Position numbers and translations under genes: made by a program. This document shows, in pieces, positions 1-6,855 of a stretch of DNA of 20,260 nucleotides. Each line of letters opens with the position of its first letter. The first letter of the stretch is position 1. The notes under the pieces were generated by a model. That model did not search any database. It had not been told where the DNA came from and saw only the letters and a list, made by a program, of their open reading frames with translations. Origin of the DNA: a virus; the IMG/VR virus record IMGVR_UViG_3300034117_000593, positions 1 through 20,260 of that record; one strand, written 5' to 3'.

Positions 1-80
1 GCTCACCAAAAACAACACCACCTCCAGGAATCAAATGGAGTGATGGACATGTATGTACACCTAAACCTATAAACAAATAG
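1..80 (+). CDS. C-terminal fragment of an unidentified protein
   Basis: Codons in phase with base 3 stay open to a TAG at 78-80, three bases before the next ATG, the same tight junction seen across this window. Only about 25 residues are visible (SPKTTPPPGIKWSDG... then ...TPKPINK). The proline-rich stretch and the GIKWSDG segment give no function. The gene begins outside the window; the other two forward frames close earlier or in less typical positions, so the frame is a reasonable but unproven choice. Confidence 0.5.
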   Translation, partial: SPKTTPPPGIKWSDGHVCTPKPINK

Positions 81-83
81 ATT

Positions 84-1043
84 ATGAAAAATATACACGT
101 ATTACCAACAGATAAACCAAGTAGGTTATTACAAAGTTTAAAAGTAATTGAACTTTTAGATAAAGAATGGTTATCTCCAATAGGAAATGTTAATAGAAAC
201 ATCTGCATTACTTCTAATGAATCTTTAAAACAAGGTGAAGAAAATTTAGGTTGTTACTACTTACACTACAATGGAAAAATAATTAAGAAAAACAATTCTG
301 AATGGACAAACACTTACAATAATCAATTTATTAAAAAAATCATCCTAACAGACAACAAAGACTTAATCAAAGATGGTGTACAAGCTATTGATGATGAGTT
401 TTTAGAATGGTTTGTGAAAAATTCAAGTTGTGAGAGTGTAGAGGTTCAAACCAAAATAACAAAAGATGGTGTATGGACTGATTTAAAAGGTTATGTTGAA
501 TTACCAACAATACATAGTATAAAATACAAAATCATCATTCCAAAAGAAGAAATTTGTTCTTTTTGTGATGGAACAGGACAAGTAGTATCATCTACTACAA
601 TAAGTAGATTTAAAACTTGTGATTGTAAAATGATTCCACAACAACCTAAACAAGAAACACTTGAAGAAGTTGAATGTAATAATTGTGGTTATTTAATGTC
701 TTTAACAGAAGACGAAAGTGTTTATGCTTGTTACAATTCCGAATGTACAAGTTGTTATGAGGAATATGAAGAAGAACCTAAACAAGAAACAATGGAATAT
801 GGTTTATTACAACATATCAAATTCTGTCTTGAATGTAAAAACGAATCACAAGCTATAAGACTTATTGAGAAATATGGTTTTGAAAAACAAGAAAAAGGTT
901 ATAGTGAGGAAGATATGGTAAATTTTGCTTTAGAAATGAAAAATGAAGCTATTACTGGACTTTATGGAGAACAACGTTGGGATATGCTAAAAAGACTTAG
1001 AAAAATTAAAGACAGATGGTTTGAACAATTTAAAAACAAATAA
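84..1043 (+). CDS. Hypothetical phage protein with two cysteine clusters
   Basis: Protein of 319 residues. The N-terminal part opens MKNIHVLPTDKPSRLL and continues with KKIILT and DGVQAIDDEFLEWFVKN, wording I recognise from a large family of uncharacterised Bacteroidota phage proteins. Cys158 and Cys161 lie in CSFCDGTGQ, a CxxCxGxG pattern as in DnaJ zinc fingers, with Cys179 and Cys181 following; a second cluster is Cys198, 201, 216, 221 and 224. The phrase PKQET occurs twice (188-192 and 232-236), each between modules, suggesting duplicated linkers. Zinc binding is inferred from the spacing. The ATG is preceded by TAG-ATT, the standard junction here. The role is unknown; an early host-interaction or regulatory protein is possible. 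Confidence 0.8.
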   Translation: MKNIHVLPTDKPSRLLQSLKVIELLDKEWLSPIGNVNRNICITSNESLKQGEENLGCYYLHYNGKIIKKNNSEWTNTYNNQFIKKIILTDNKDLIKDGVQAIDDEFLEWFVKNSSCESVEVQTKITKDGVWTDLKGYVELPTIHSIKYKIIIPKEEICSFCDGTGQVVSSTTISRFKTCDCKMIPQQPKQETLEEVECNNCGYLMSLTEDESVYACYNSECTSCYEEYEEEPKQETMEYGLLQHIKFCLECKNESQAIRLIEKYGFEKQEKGYSEEDMVNFALEMKNEAITGLYGEQRWDMLKRLRKIKDRWFEQFKNK

Positions 1044-1047
1044 GATT

Positions 1048-1308
1048 ATGACAAAGAAAGAAAGAATACTATATCACAAACTAGCAGCATTGAGTAATCT
1101 ATTGGTAATGGAACTAGATGAAATGAAACCAACAGCAGAGATTGGTGCAAATATGCATCAGAAGGCCAAAGAGTTCATTGAAGCACTAGAACCATTCATA
1201 GAAGCATCATTTGATAGTGAGCAAGTTAGATCAGGTACATATCTGATTGATATGTGTCATAAGGTAGATACAGTGATTAGAAAGAACTACGAACAAATAA
1301 CTAGTTAG
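1048..1308 (+). CDS. Small helical hypothetical protein
   Basis: Protein of 86 residues, mostly charged and likely all-helical (LYHKLAALSNLLVMELDEM, then AKEFIEALEPFIEASF). I start it at ATG 1048, five bases after the upstream stop in TAAGATTATG, and not at TTG 1021 inside the previous gene, because the ATTATG context recurs at many gene starts here. I do not recognise a family. It lies in the early small-gene run and is followed after three bases by the 23-codon membrane peptide gene, so the two are probably co-translated. Confidence 0.7.
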   Translation: MTKKERILYHKLAALSNLLVMELDEMKPTAEIGANMHQKAKEFIEALEPFIEASFDSEQVRSGTYLIDMCHKVDTVIRKNYEQITS

Positions 1309-1311
1309 ATT

Positions 1312-1383
1312 ATGATACTAGGACTTACATTAACAGGAGCATTTTATATAATGATGCTATTAATATCAGACATTTTAGAATGA
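1312..1383 (+). CDS. 23-residue membrane peptide
   Basis: Short ORF starting in the recurring TAG-ATT-ATG junction and ending with an ATGA overlap onto the signal-peptide gene at 1380. The peptide (MILGLTLTGAFYIM, then MLLISDILE) is almost entirely hydrophobic and could form one membrane helix. The start context and coupled stop argue that it is translated. It could act as a leader that couples translation of the exported protein downstream, or as a membrane peptide in its own right. Composition alone cannot decide. Confidence 0.5.
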   Translation: MILGLTLTGAFYIMMLLISDILE

Positions 1384-1745
1384 AAAAACTATTATTAGGA
1401 GCTCTACTACTATTGAGCATGTTTGGTTTTTCACAAGAGAAACCTTTCGCAAGAAAATACAACTATTCTATATTAGAGAATGAAACAAAGTTCACAAAGA
1501 TAGATCTAACAGTGGTCTTTAATTACAAAGGAACTAAAGATGTTGTATTCTATCTTCCAGGAAGAGAAATATACATGTATAGAATATCTGAGATAACAAC
1601 AGGTAAAACAAAATCTGGAAATCCATATCAAGTATTTAATTGTATCAATGGTGATGGTGGTGAAGAAGTTACATTACAGCTATTTGATGATAATGTATTG
1701 AGAGTATTTATGTATGGTGATTATGTAGAATATCACGAAAAATAA
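1380..1745 (+). CDS. Small exported protein with signal peptide
   Basis: Protein of 121 residues with a clear N-terminal signal sequence: Lys2-Lys3, a hydrophobic core (LLLGALLLLSMFGF) and a typical Bacteroidota end, FSQ-E, placing cleavage near residues 18-20. There is no cysteine just after the core, so it is not an obvious lipoprotein. The mature part of about 100 residues is rich in beta-type segments (KIDLTVVFNYKG, DVVFYLPGREIYMY, EVTLQLFDDNVLRVFMYGDYVEY). It should end up in the periplasm or cell envelope. Known phage proteins of this kind can modify the host surface or block superinfection, but nothing here proves that. Its start overlaps the stop of the 23-codon peptide (ATGA). Confidence 0.75.
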   Translation: MKKLLLGALLLLSMFGFSQEKPFARKYNYSILENETKFTKIDLTVVFNYKGTKDVVFYLPGREIYMYRISEITTGKTKSGNPYQVFNCINGDGGEEVTLQLFDDNVLRVFMYGDYVEYHEK

Positions 1746-1751
1746 AAGTTT

Positions 1752-1916
1752 ATGAAAAGATTTTTAATATACTATTGGCCTAAAGATAACCAACAAGGTT
1801 GTGATCTTGAAATCATAATAAAAGCTGATGATATGGAAAAAGCAATTAAAGAATTTAAAAAACAAATGAAAGGGTACAGATCAATAACCACTATAACAGA
1901 ACTTACTTATGCTTAA
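1752..1916 (+). CDS. Small basic hypothetical protein
   Basis: Protein of 54 residues (MKRFLIYYWPKDNQQG, then a lysine-rich helix ending GYRSITTITELTYA). The ATG lies six bases after the upstream stop, and the 3' end overlaps the next start at 1909 by eight bases. The beta-strand, helix, beta-strand look (FLIYYW; ADDMEKAIKEFKKQM; SITTITEL) suggests a compact fold like the short conserved proteins that phages and bacteria carry for unknown reasons. I recognise no family. Confidence 0.6.
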   Translation: MKRFLIYYWPKDNQQGCDLEIIIKADDMEKAIKEFKKQMKGYRSITTITELTYA

Positions 1917-2148
1917 ATCAATAGAAACAGATGTAAACATCTATGATGTTACACTAACAGTTAGTGGTGATTATGAAGCTGAAGAACCAAGAGAGTTATA
2001 TGATGGTAACATGGAAGGTTATCCAGGCAGTGGTGCTGAGTTTGATTTACAATCAGTAGAACTAGAAGGAATAAACATCATTGATTTACTCAGTGATAAT
2101 GTAATTGAATTAATTAGAGAAAAAGTAATCGAAAATCAAGAAAATTAG
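1909..2148 (+). CDS. Conserved acidic phage protein of unknown function
   Basis: Protein of 79 residues, acidic. The block GYPGSGAEFDLQSVELEG followed by DLLSDNVIELIREKVIE resembles a small family found in many phages, in which a beta-rich half with a YPGSxAEF motif precedes a C-terminal helix; this is recalled, not searched. No catalytic residues are evident. It starts inside the end of the 54-residue gene and is followed by ATG 2154 after five bases (TAGAAATTATG), so it belongs to the same transcription unit. Confidence 0.75.
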   Translation: MLKSIETDVNIYDVTLTVSGDYEAEEPRELYDGNMEGYPGSGAEFDLQSVELEGINIIDLLSDNVIELIREKVIENQEN

Positions 2149-2153
2149 AAATT

Positions 2154-2390
2154 ATGAAAGTAGAAAATGGCAAATGGGTTGACCAATATGGTGACCCAAT
2201 AAATAACTTTAATGTATCAGGTCTTATGGAAATAGGCCAAAAAGTAGAAGCAGTGTATGGTAATAATATTACATCTAGTAAAATAGATCTTATATCATCT
2301 ATCATCAATCTTTCAGATAAAGAAGAAAGAAGTCTTGCTCATCTATTAAACAGAGATGATGTAAGTTTTTCTAAGTTAGCAGGTTTCTAA
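2154..2390 (+). CDS. Small hypothetical protein
   Basis: Protein of 78 residues starting MKVENGKWVDQYGDPI and ending SKLAGF. The AAATTATG start context and two-base gap to the next gene support it as real. The second half (LISSIINLSDKEERSLAHLLNRDD) looks helical. I recognise no domain. The long opposite-strand ORF at 2114-2308 is its shadow and lacks any start context. Confidence 0.65.
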   Translation: MKVENGKWVDQYGDPINNFNVSGLMEIGQKVEAVYGNNITSSKIDLISSIINLSDKEERSLAHLLNRDDVSFSKLAGF

Positions 2391-2392
2391 TT

Positions 2393-2698
2393 ATGAAACC
2401 AAAAGATCTTATAGGTAAAGAGTTTACCTGTTTTGAATTTAAACCTACTGATAAAATTGTTACTTTTGACAAAACATATCAAGATTGTGTAGGAAAGACT
2501 GCTATTGTTAAAAGACTAAACAATGTGTTTCCACATTATACTGAAGTAATAGTTCGTGTAAGTATTGGTAAACTGATACATAGACATTATCCTACACAGA
2601 TGATTATGGATAAAATTGAATCTGAAAGCAAGTCTATAGAGGATCTTCTTAACGAAGTTAAACATTTAACAGCACAACTATGGAAACAAAAGATATAA
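2393..2698 (+). CDS. Hypothetical protein, first of a tandem paralogue pair
   Basis: Protein of 101 residues. It opens MKPKDLIGKEFTCFEF and ends with a helix, SIEDLLNEVKHLTAQL. The same frame of residues (K-D-x-I-G-K-E-F near the start; S-I-x-D-x-L-x-E-V-K-x-L-T-x-Q near the end; IGK-x8-YPT or FPT in the middle) recurs in the next gene, so the two arose by duplication. Both may be small beta-barrel proteins with a C-terminal coiled-coil helix, perhaps partners. Its last 19 bases overlap the start of the copy. The function is unknown. Confidence 0.7.
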   Translation: MKPKDLIGKEFTCFEFKPTDKIVTFDKTYQDCVGKTAIVKRLNNVFPHYTEVIVRVSIGKLIHRHYPTQMIMDKIESESKSIEDLLNEVKHLTAQLWKQKI

Positions 2699-2976
2699 TT
2701 GGTAAAGAGTTTGAATTCTTTGAATACTATGATGTACCAAATCTTAAATGGGATGCATATTATGATAAATATATAGGATCTAAATGTATAGCAGTACGTG
2801 AACATTTTCGTCATCCACATGCTACTCTAGTAGAAGTTCATCCAACTATAGGTAAGAAGTTTGCAAAACACTTTCCTACAGAACAGATTAAAGAGCAAAT
2901 TGAGAAAAATAAAAGAGAGAATATGTCCATTGATGATATTCTCTCTGAAGTTAAACAGCTAACATCACAGATATGA
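2680..2976 (+). CDS. Hypothetical protein, second of the tandem paralogue pair
   Basis: Protein of 98 residues, METKDIIGKEFEFFEY at the start and SIDDILSEVKQLTSQI at the end, clearly paralogous to its upstream neighbour over its whole length. The central part keeps a hydrophobic strand pattern and the IGKKFAKHFPTEQI segment. Sequence identity is moderate, so the duplication is old. It overlaps both neighbours: 19 bases upstream, and an ATGA with the next gene. I know no characterised homologue. Confidence 0.7.
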   Translation: METKDIIGKEFEFFEYYDVPNLKWDAYYDKYIGSKCIAVREHFRHPHATLVEVHPTIGKKFAKHFPTEQIKEQIEKNKRENMSIDDILSEVKQLTSQI

Positions 2977-3275
2977 GTAGATGGTACATTTTAAACAACA
3001 ACAATAAACCAATTCCTGCTTCTATTATAGAAGCAGCAGACTGGTTAGAAGAGGGTTCAGATAGAAGAACAGTCAAACGAGATGAAATTGGTGATATAAC
3101 AGTATCAACAGTTTTTCTTGGATTGGACCATTCTTGGACACCTGGAGGTAAACCAGTATTATGGGAAACTATGATATTTGGAGGAGAACACGATCAATAT
3201 CAAGAGCGTTATACATCTCATAAAGATGCTCTTGAAGGACACAAAAAAGCATTAGAACTAGTAAACAAACAGTAA
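2973..3275 (+). CDS. Conserved phage protein of unknown function
   Basis: Protein of 100 residues. The core WETMIFGGEHDQYQERYTSHKDALEGHKKAL matches a pattern I associate with a widespread family of short phage proteins (a WETMVFGG...-like strand, then a helix with xxEALxGHxxAV). Residues 30-60 (SDRRTVKRDEIGDITVSTVFLGLDHSW) are also typical. No biochemical role is known to me. It is joined by ATGA to the preceding paralogue and by TAATG to the next gene, so all are translated from one message. Confidence 0.8.
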   Translation: MSRWYILNNNNKPIPASIIEAADWLEEGSDRRTVKRDEIGDITVSTVFLGLDHSWTPGGKPVLWETMIFGGEHDQYQERYTSHKDALEGHKKALELVNKQ

Positions 3276-3703
3276 TGGAAAAAGAATTTATACCTTACGA
3301 ACAAGCATTAGCTTTAAAAGAATTAGGATATAATGAACAAGATTTTGGTTATTATAGATTATCTTTAACTGAAGAACAAGAACCTTTTACCAATACTGAA
3401 CTTATGTTTTTTAGAGAAAGGTATGATAACCATAATTTTAGATTAGAGCAACATCCACAAATTAAAATAGGTGGTGGTATATGCTCTGCACCACTTTACC
3501 AACAAGCATTTAGATGGTTTAGAGAGAAGTATGAATTTGAATTTCATATTGGGTGTTATAGACATACTTCTGTAAAATACTATCAGGTTTATTTAGATGA
3601 CGTATTAGGTAAACATTCTTATAGTTTTGGAAAATCACTTACTTACGAAGAAGCAGAACTTGAATGTCTTAAAAAATTAATAGAATTATGCAAGAAGAAT
3701 TAA
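3275..3703 (+). CDS. Conserved phage protein, first of a second paralogue pair
   Basis: Protein of 142 residues beginning MEKEFIPYEQALALKELGYNE. The features F-I-P-Y-E-Q-A-L-A-L-K-E-L-G, APLYQQAFRWFREKYEFEF and the tail TYEEAELECLKKLIEL match a family that I know from Bacteroidota phages and prophages and that has no assigned function. It begins TAATG, overlapping the upstream stop, and ends 16 bases inside the next gene, which belongs to the same family. The tail helix (YEEAELECLKKLIE) is the best conserved segment between the two. Confidence 0.8.
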   Translation: MEKEFIPYEQALALKELGYNEQDFGYYRLSLTEEQEPFTNTELMFFRERYDNHNFRLEQHPQIKIGGGICSAPLYQQAFRWFREKYEFEFHIGCYRHTSVKYYQVYLDDVLGKHSYSFGKSLTYEEAELECLKKLIELCKKN

Positions 3704-4209
3704 TAACATTTGAAACAGCTAAATTAGCTAAAGAAAAAGAATTTAATATTTTAATAAATTCTTATTATTTTGAAGATACTGAATTTAAAGAAAATTCACT
3801 CACAGGAACTAGTGGTTATTATGGTGAAGAGTATGAATTTAATTTATCAGAATTTAATGAAAATTGGAATGATAAATGGTTAACCAAAAAAAGTGGAGAT
3901 AGATGCTTTGGTTGTTCAAAAGAACGAGGTTATTTAGAAACATTTTCAGCTCCAACTCAATCACTCCTTCAAAAATGGTTAAGAGAAGTTCATCAACTGT
4001 ATGTTGAAGTGCAAGTTGATCAAACAACTTACCCTAAATTCCACTTTGAAGTAACTAGATTTGAAGGAAATCCTAAAGATCTTTCAGAAAGAGAATGGGG
4101 ATGGGAATCAAAGTATCATGCTGAATACTTGTATAGAACTTATGAAGAAGCATTAGAAACTGGTTTACAAGTAGCTTTAAAACTAATAGAAATTGTAAAA
4201 GAAAAATAA
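3688..4209 (+). CDS. Conserved phage protein, second of the paralogue pair
   Basis: Protein of 173 residues. It shares with its upstream neighbour the opening (ELITFETAKLAKEKEFN), the central APTQSLLQKWLREVHQLYVEV (compare APLYQQAFRWFREKYEFEF) and the end YRTYEEALETGLQVALKLIEIVKEK. It is more acidic and has an extra segment with a CFGCSKERG motif around residues 72-80. The APTQSLLQKWLRE region is typical of the family. Function unknown; side-by-side copies with unequal length suggest duplication followed by divergence or exchange. Confidence 0.8.
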   Translation: MQEELITFETAKLAKEKEFNILINSYYFEDTEFKENSLTGTSGYYGEEYEFNLSEFNENWNDKWLTKKSGDRCFGCSKERGYLETFSAPTQSLLQKWLREVHQLYVEVQVDQTTYPKFHFEVTRFEGNPKDLSEREWGWESKYHAEYLYRTYEEALETGLQVALKLIEIVKEK

Positions 4210-4210
4210 T

Positions 4211-4567
4211 ATGGCAAAACTAAACCAAGAAATTCAAAAAGTGATTGATAACGCTAGTAATGTGTTATACAGAGAAGAGATCTACATCAACAGTAGACAC
4301 GAGTATGATTATCATAAACTTGAGGCTATAAAGAATGTAACTGTTCACACACTATACTTCAGTGAGGATGAAGAGTGGGCTGAGAATATGAGAAAACAAG
4401 TTGCAATGCAATTAGTGGATAATGGTGATGGTGTAGAAATCATTGGTGCATGTAACAAGAAGGTTCTTAATTATCTAGAAGCTGAACAGCTTCATATATT
4501 GTTGAGACTAGCTAGTACACATTGTGTGTATCAAATTGCTGAACCAGCACCTAAAAAAAAGTTCTAA
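4211..4567 (+). CDS. Hypothetical protein
   Basis: Protein of 118 residues, starting one base after the upstream stop and overlapping the next start as TAATG. The first half (EIQKVIDNASNVLYREEIYINSRHEYDYHKLEAIKNVTVHTLYFS) looks mixed alpha/beta; the middle WAENMRKQVAMQLVDNGDGVEIIG and the end LEAEQLHILLRLASTHCVYQIAEPAPKKKF carry no motif I know. Position and coupling fit an early accessory protein. Confidence 0.7.
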   Translation: MAKLNQEIQKVIDNASNVLYREEIYINSRHEYDYHKLEAIKNVTVHTLYFSEDEEWAENMRKQVAMQLVDNGDGVEIIGACNKKVLNYLEAEQLHILLRLASTHCVYQIAEPAPKKKF

Positions 4568-4983
4568 TGTGGATGCCTGCAGAAATATCATTGTCAAGCT
4601 ACCTACCTTCTGAATTGGAGGTAGGAATGCTTTTCGTTAACAGAATATCTGTTGGTGTTGTAGAACCTTACATTGAGCTATTTGAACTAGAAGAGATCCC
4701 TGAAGATGCTGATGTATTTATGGCTAAACATGGAGCTCCTGTTGAACTAGTTATCATTGATGAAGATGGAGATTTACTTGCTTCACATGATGAAATAGGT
4801 TGGTGGGATGAAGGTGAGGATTCAGATGAATATAGAGAAGTTACACTAGATGATATCAATTACATATTGAGAGAGCTCGATGGTTATGTTGATATAGAAG
4901 TAGATGAACAGGGTGTAATTCTTATGGAAGACAGAGTGGTGTTATCACTTGCACCAGAAGAAGATGAATTAGAAGAAGAGTAA
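4567..4983 (+). CDS. Very acidic hypothetical protein
   Basis: Protein of 138 residues dominated by Asp and Glu, with runs such as FELEEIPEDADVF, IIDEDGDLL, DEGEDSDEYREV and a C-terminal EEDELEEE. The size and charge resemble phage DNA-mimic or inhibitor proteins, but many acidic proteins are nothing of the kind, so this is only a suggestion. Its coding region also contains the -33-like element of a candidate promoter (4969-4972) for the next gene. No domain is recognised. Confidence 0.7.
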   Translation: MWMPAEISLSSYLPSELEVGMLFVNRISVGVVEPYIELFELEEIPEDADVFMAKHGAPVELVIIDEDGDLLASHDEIGWWDEGEDSDEYREVTLDDINYILRELDGYVDIEVDEQGVILMEDRVVLSLAPEEDELEEE

Positions 4984-5000
4984 ATAAACAACTAAATTTT
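4969..5000 (+). promoter_or_regulatory. Candidate promoter before the 5007 gene
   Basis: TTAG at 4969-4972 and TAAATTTT at 4993-5000 are separated by exactly 20 bases, matching the Bacteroidota layout TTTG ... TAnnTTTG with one mismatch in each element. The second element ends six bases before ATG 5007. The first lies inside the end of the acidic-protein gene. It is the weakest of the six sites because a TAnnTTT match is easy to find in AT-rich DNA. Confidence 0.35.
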
Positions 5001-5006
5001 AAAATT

Positions 5007-5495
5007 ATGAAACATTACACACCCAAGGAAGTTAATCGAATTAAACAAGAGATTAGAACAGGTAAACCATTACCTATCATTGCTGATGAATTGTCAGTAG
5101 AGTTTGACAGACCACTATCTGGTCTTTATACTAAAATAGTATTACTTGCTAGACAAACTAGAAAGATTCATAATACATGGACAGGCCCTAGTAGAAAATC
5201 TTATAAGAAAAGAGCATCTAAAAAAGATAGTGTAGAACAAGTAGTAATGAATCTTGTAACAGAACCTCAATTAGAAAGAAATTTCAAAGACAGAATTGAA
5301 GAAATTGTTGAAGAAATTGATTCAAAACAAATATCTGTTGTACAAGAGATCTGTGAAGAGATTGTTGAGAAATCAATTGAAAGACAACCTGCAGAAATAG
5401 GTATTGAAGTGCCTGTAGGAGTTATGTCATTTGTTGGTACACCAAATAGAATCGTAGTGTATCAAGATCATGTTAGATATTATTTCGATAACTAA
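5007..5495 (+). CDS. Putative DNA-binding protein with Myb/SANT-like N-terminus
   Basis: Protein of 162 residues. The first 50 (YTPKEVNRIKQEIRTGKPLPIIADELSVEF... then LSGLYTKIVLLARQTRKI) have the pattern of a three-helix DNA-binding domain: an acidic helix, a short helix with IADEL, and a third with L-Y-T-K-I. A strongly basic stretch follows (RKSYKKRASKK near 63-73), then a long acidic region with repeated IEEIVEEI-type heptads that may be coiled coil, and a hydrophobic end (VMSFVGTPNRIVVYQDHVRYYF). A role as a transcription or chromatin-type factor is inferred from shape only. A candidate promoter lies directly upstream. Confidence 0.65.
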   Translation: MKHYTPKEVNRIKQEIRTGKPLPIIADELSVEFDRPLSGLYTKIVLLARQTRKIHNTWTGPSRKSYKKRASKKDSVEQVVMNLVTEPQLERNFKDRIEEIVEEIDSKQISVVQEICEEIVEKSIERQPAEIGIEVPVGVMSFVGTPNRIVVYQDHVRYYFDN

Positions 5496-5500
5496 AATTA

Positions 5501-5532
5501 TTAGAATAATATAATATTTTTAATTATCTTTG
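5501..5532 (+). promoter_or_regulatory. Promoter, Bacteroidota type, before the 5539 gene
   Basis: TTAG (5501-5504), 20 bases, then TATCTTTG (5525-5532), a perfect TAnnTTTG. The start codon at 5539 is only six bases beyond this element, so the transcript would start at or next to the ATG and be nearly leaderless. An A/T-only inverted repeat (ATTATT-AG-AATAAT, 5497-5510) overlaps the upstream element. Confidence 0.6.
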
Positions 5533-5538
5533 TAAGCT

Positions 5539-5736
5539 ATGACGTTTATAAATTATTTAGTTAGGTGGATATCAAATAATCTTGCAATGCCTTTTTGGGT
5601 TGTAGGACATATCCACCTATCTCTTAATATATATGAAGATTTGCATGAAATTTTAATTTCATTTGGAATGAATATCATAGTGGGAATAGGCTTTTGGCTA
5701 GATTGGAAAGATCACAAAAAAACAACAAGACAATGA
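5539..5736 (+). CDS. Small membrane protein
   Basis: Protein of 65 residues with one or two membrane segments: roughly 16-30 (AMPFWVVGHIHLSLNI) and 40-54 (ISFGMNIIVGIGFWL), ending in a short basic tail (DWKDHKKTTRQ). The FWVVGHIHLSLNI and SFGMNIIVGIGFWLDW segments resemble small inner-membrane proteins I associate with Bacteroidota phages. The first ATG is used, but because the promoter ends only six bases upstream, the internal Met17 (5587) is a possible alternative. Function unknown. Confidence 0.65.
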   Translation: MTFINYLVRWISNNLAMPFWVVGHIHLSLNIYEDLHEILISFGMNIIVGIGFWLDWKDHKKTTRQ

Positions 5737-5770
5737 AAGAAAATATAATTATTTAAAAACGAATAAGATT

Positions 5771-6025
5771 ATGCTTATAACAGGAACAACGAAAGATGGT
5801 TTTGATGCAAAAGAAGTGCAAGGGATGTACATATCAGAAAATGGAAATGAATGGTCAAATAAACCATATCCTATTCATAGAGAATTATATAGACATTTAA
5901 AATATGTTAATTTAAGTTTTAAAGAAGCTTATGAAGCAATGTTAAATGGAACTTCAAAGGCATCTAAAAGAGTACAAAAGTATGTATTAGCTAATTATAA
6001 AGCCATGAACCCTCAAAACAAATAA
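5771..6025 (+). CDS. Hypothetical protein
   Basis: Protein of 84 residues starting in a TAAGATTATG context identical to that at 1041-1050. It is basic and ends KRVQKYVLANYKAMNPQNK; the section YPIHRELYRHLKYVNLSFKEAYEAM is likely helical. I recognise no family. It is the last gene before the GIY-YIG endonuclease, and its stop is followed by another TAAGATTATG whose reading frame closes after four codons (6030-6044). Confidence 0.65.
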   Translation: MLITGTTKDGFDAKEVQGMYISENGNEWSNKPYPIHRELYRHLKYVNLSFKEAYEAMLNGTSKASKRVQKYVLANYKAMNPQNK

Positions 6026-6029
6026 GATT

Positions 6030-6044
6030 ATGGAAGATTGTTAA
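6030..6044 (+). pseudogene. Orphan start codon, possible remnant of the original polymerase 5' end
   Basis: ATG 6030 sits in the same TAAGATTATG context as functional starts at 1048 and 5771 but meets TAA after four codons (MEDC). The next bases, GTTAATAAC, resemble GTTATAATAAC at codons 3-6 of the polymerase (6858-6868) with two bases missing. It may be the displaced start of the polymerase gene, cut off when the GIY-YIG gene inserted. The match is short and AT-rich, so it is weak evidence. Confidence 0.3.
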
Positions 6045-6052
6045 TAACTTTA

Positions 6053-6084
6053 TTTGGTAGTTTCAAATATGTTGTATACATTTA
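6053..6084 (+). promoter_or_regulatory. Candidate promoter of the GIY-YIG gene
   Basis: TTTG (6053-6056), 20 bases, then TACATTTA (6077-6084), one mismatch from TAnnTTTG. The start codon is 21 bases downstream. TTTG is also the end of a small hairpin, TATTTG-7 nt-CAAATA (6051-6069). Confidence 0.5.
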
Positions 6085-6105
6085 CATCATTAAGATAATA
6101 TCATT

Positions 6106-6855
6106 ATGATAAAGATTTCAGGAGTTTACATTATTCAAAATTTAGTTACAAATAAAAGTTACATTGGTGCAACTACAGATTTATATAATAGATTATGTAT
6201 GCATAAGTGGAAACTTAGAGTGGGCATTCATCACAATACCCATCTACAAAGTTCTTTTAATAAACATGGAGAACATAACTTTATATTTGAAACACTTGAA
6301 GAATGTAATCCTGAGTATATATATTCTCAAGAAAACTATTGGTGTAATATGTTAGATACCCACAATAGAGAACATGGATATAACATTGATCCTACTTGTC
6401 CTGAAGGAAAACGTGCAGTTTCTGATGAAACTAAAGTAAGAATGAGCAATTCTGCACCTAAAAGAAAAGTAATGGTTTATACTATCTATGGAGAGTTCTA
6501 CCAAAGCTTTACTGATTTATATAAATGTGCTGAACATTTTAATACTGCAGCTCCTAACATTCATAGAAAGATGAACGTAAAGTTTTTTAAAAAGAACTTG
6601 ATTGATTCAGAATCTAGTAAGTTTATATTTCTTGATGAAAATGAATCAGCAGAAGATGTAGAAGCTTATTGGAATAATATATTTAATCAAATCAAGTCAA
6701 GTAATGGTAAATATAAAATATATGATTGCTTTCATAGATTTATAGGAACTATTAATTCTAGAAACTTATCAGATACATTAAATGTACATATTGCTACAAT
6801 AACATCTTCTATAGGAAGAAAAACATATTTAAGAACATTAAAGATAGAAAAATGA
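6106..6855 (+). CDS. GIY-YIG homing endonuclease
   Basis: Protein of 249 residues. The GIY-YIG nuclease domain occupies about 1-95: GVY at 6-8, YIG at 19-21, the catalytic Arg29 in LYNRL, a His at 33 and the metal-binding Glu76 in SQENYW, all in expected order. A NUMOD-like DNA-binding stretch follows (SDETKVRMSNSAPKRKVMVYTIYGEFYQSFTDLYKCAEHF as separate motifs around 106-145) and a second similar module may end the protein. Such enzymes cut unoccupied alleles near their own insertion site and spread by homology-directed copying. It sits alone, with no visible intron, has its own promoter-like site and overlaps the polymerase start by ATGA, so the likely target is the polymerase 5' region of related phages. 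Confidence 0.92.
   Translation: MIKISGVYIIQNLVTNKSYIGATTDLYNRLCMHKWKLRVGIHHNTHLQSSFNKHGEHNFIFETLEECNPEYIYSQENYWCNMLDTHNREHGYNIDPTCPEGKRAVSDETKVRMSNSAPKRKVMVYTIYGEFYQSFTDLYKCAEHFNTAAPNIHRKMNVKFFKKNLIDSESSKFIFLDENESAEDVEAYWNNIFNQIKSSNGKYKIYDCFHRFIGTINSRNLSDTLNVHIATITSSIGRKTYLRTLKIEK

Noticed and set aside
2114-2820. Long opposite-strand frames such as 2114-2308 and 2587-2820
   Set aside because: They mirror coding frames of + strand genes, have no AT-rich start context or neighbours on the same strand, and carry composition typical of antisense reading. The same holds for all other - strand frames.
5496-5530. A/T-only palindromes as a replication origin or terminator
   Set aside because: Short A/T inverted repeats are expected in DNA this AT-rich, and here they coincide with a promoter; no iterons or DnaA-type boxes lie nearby.
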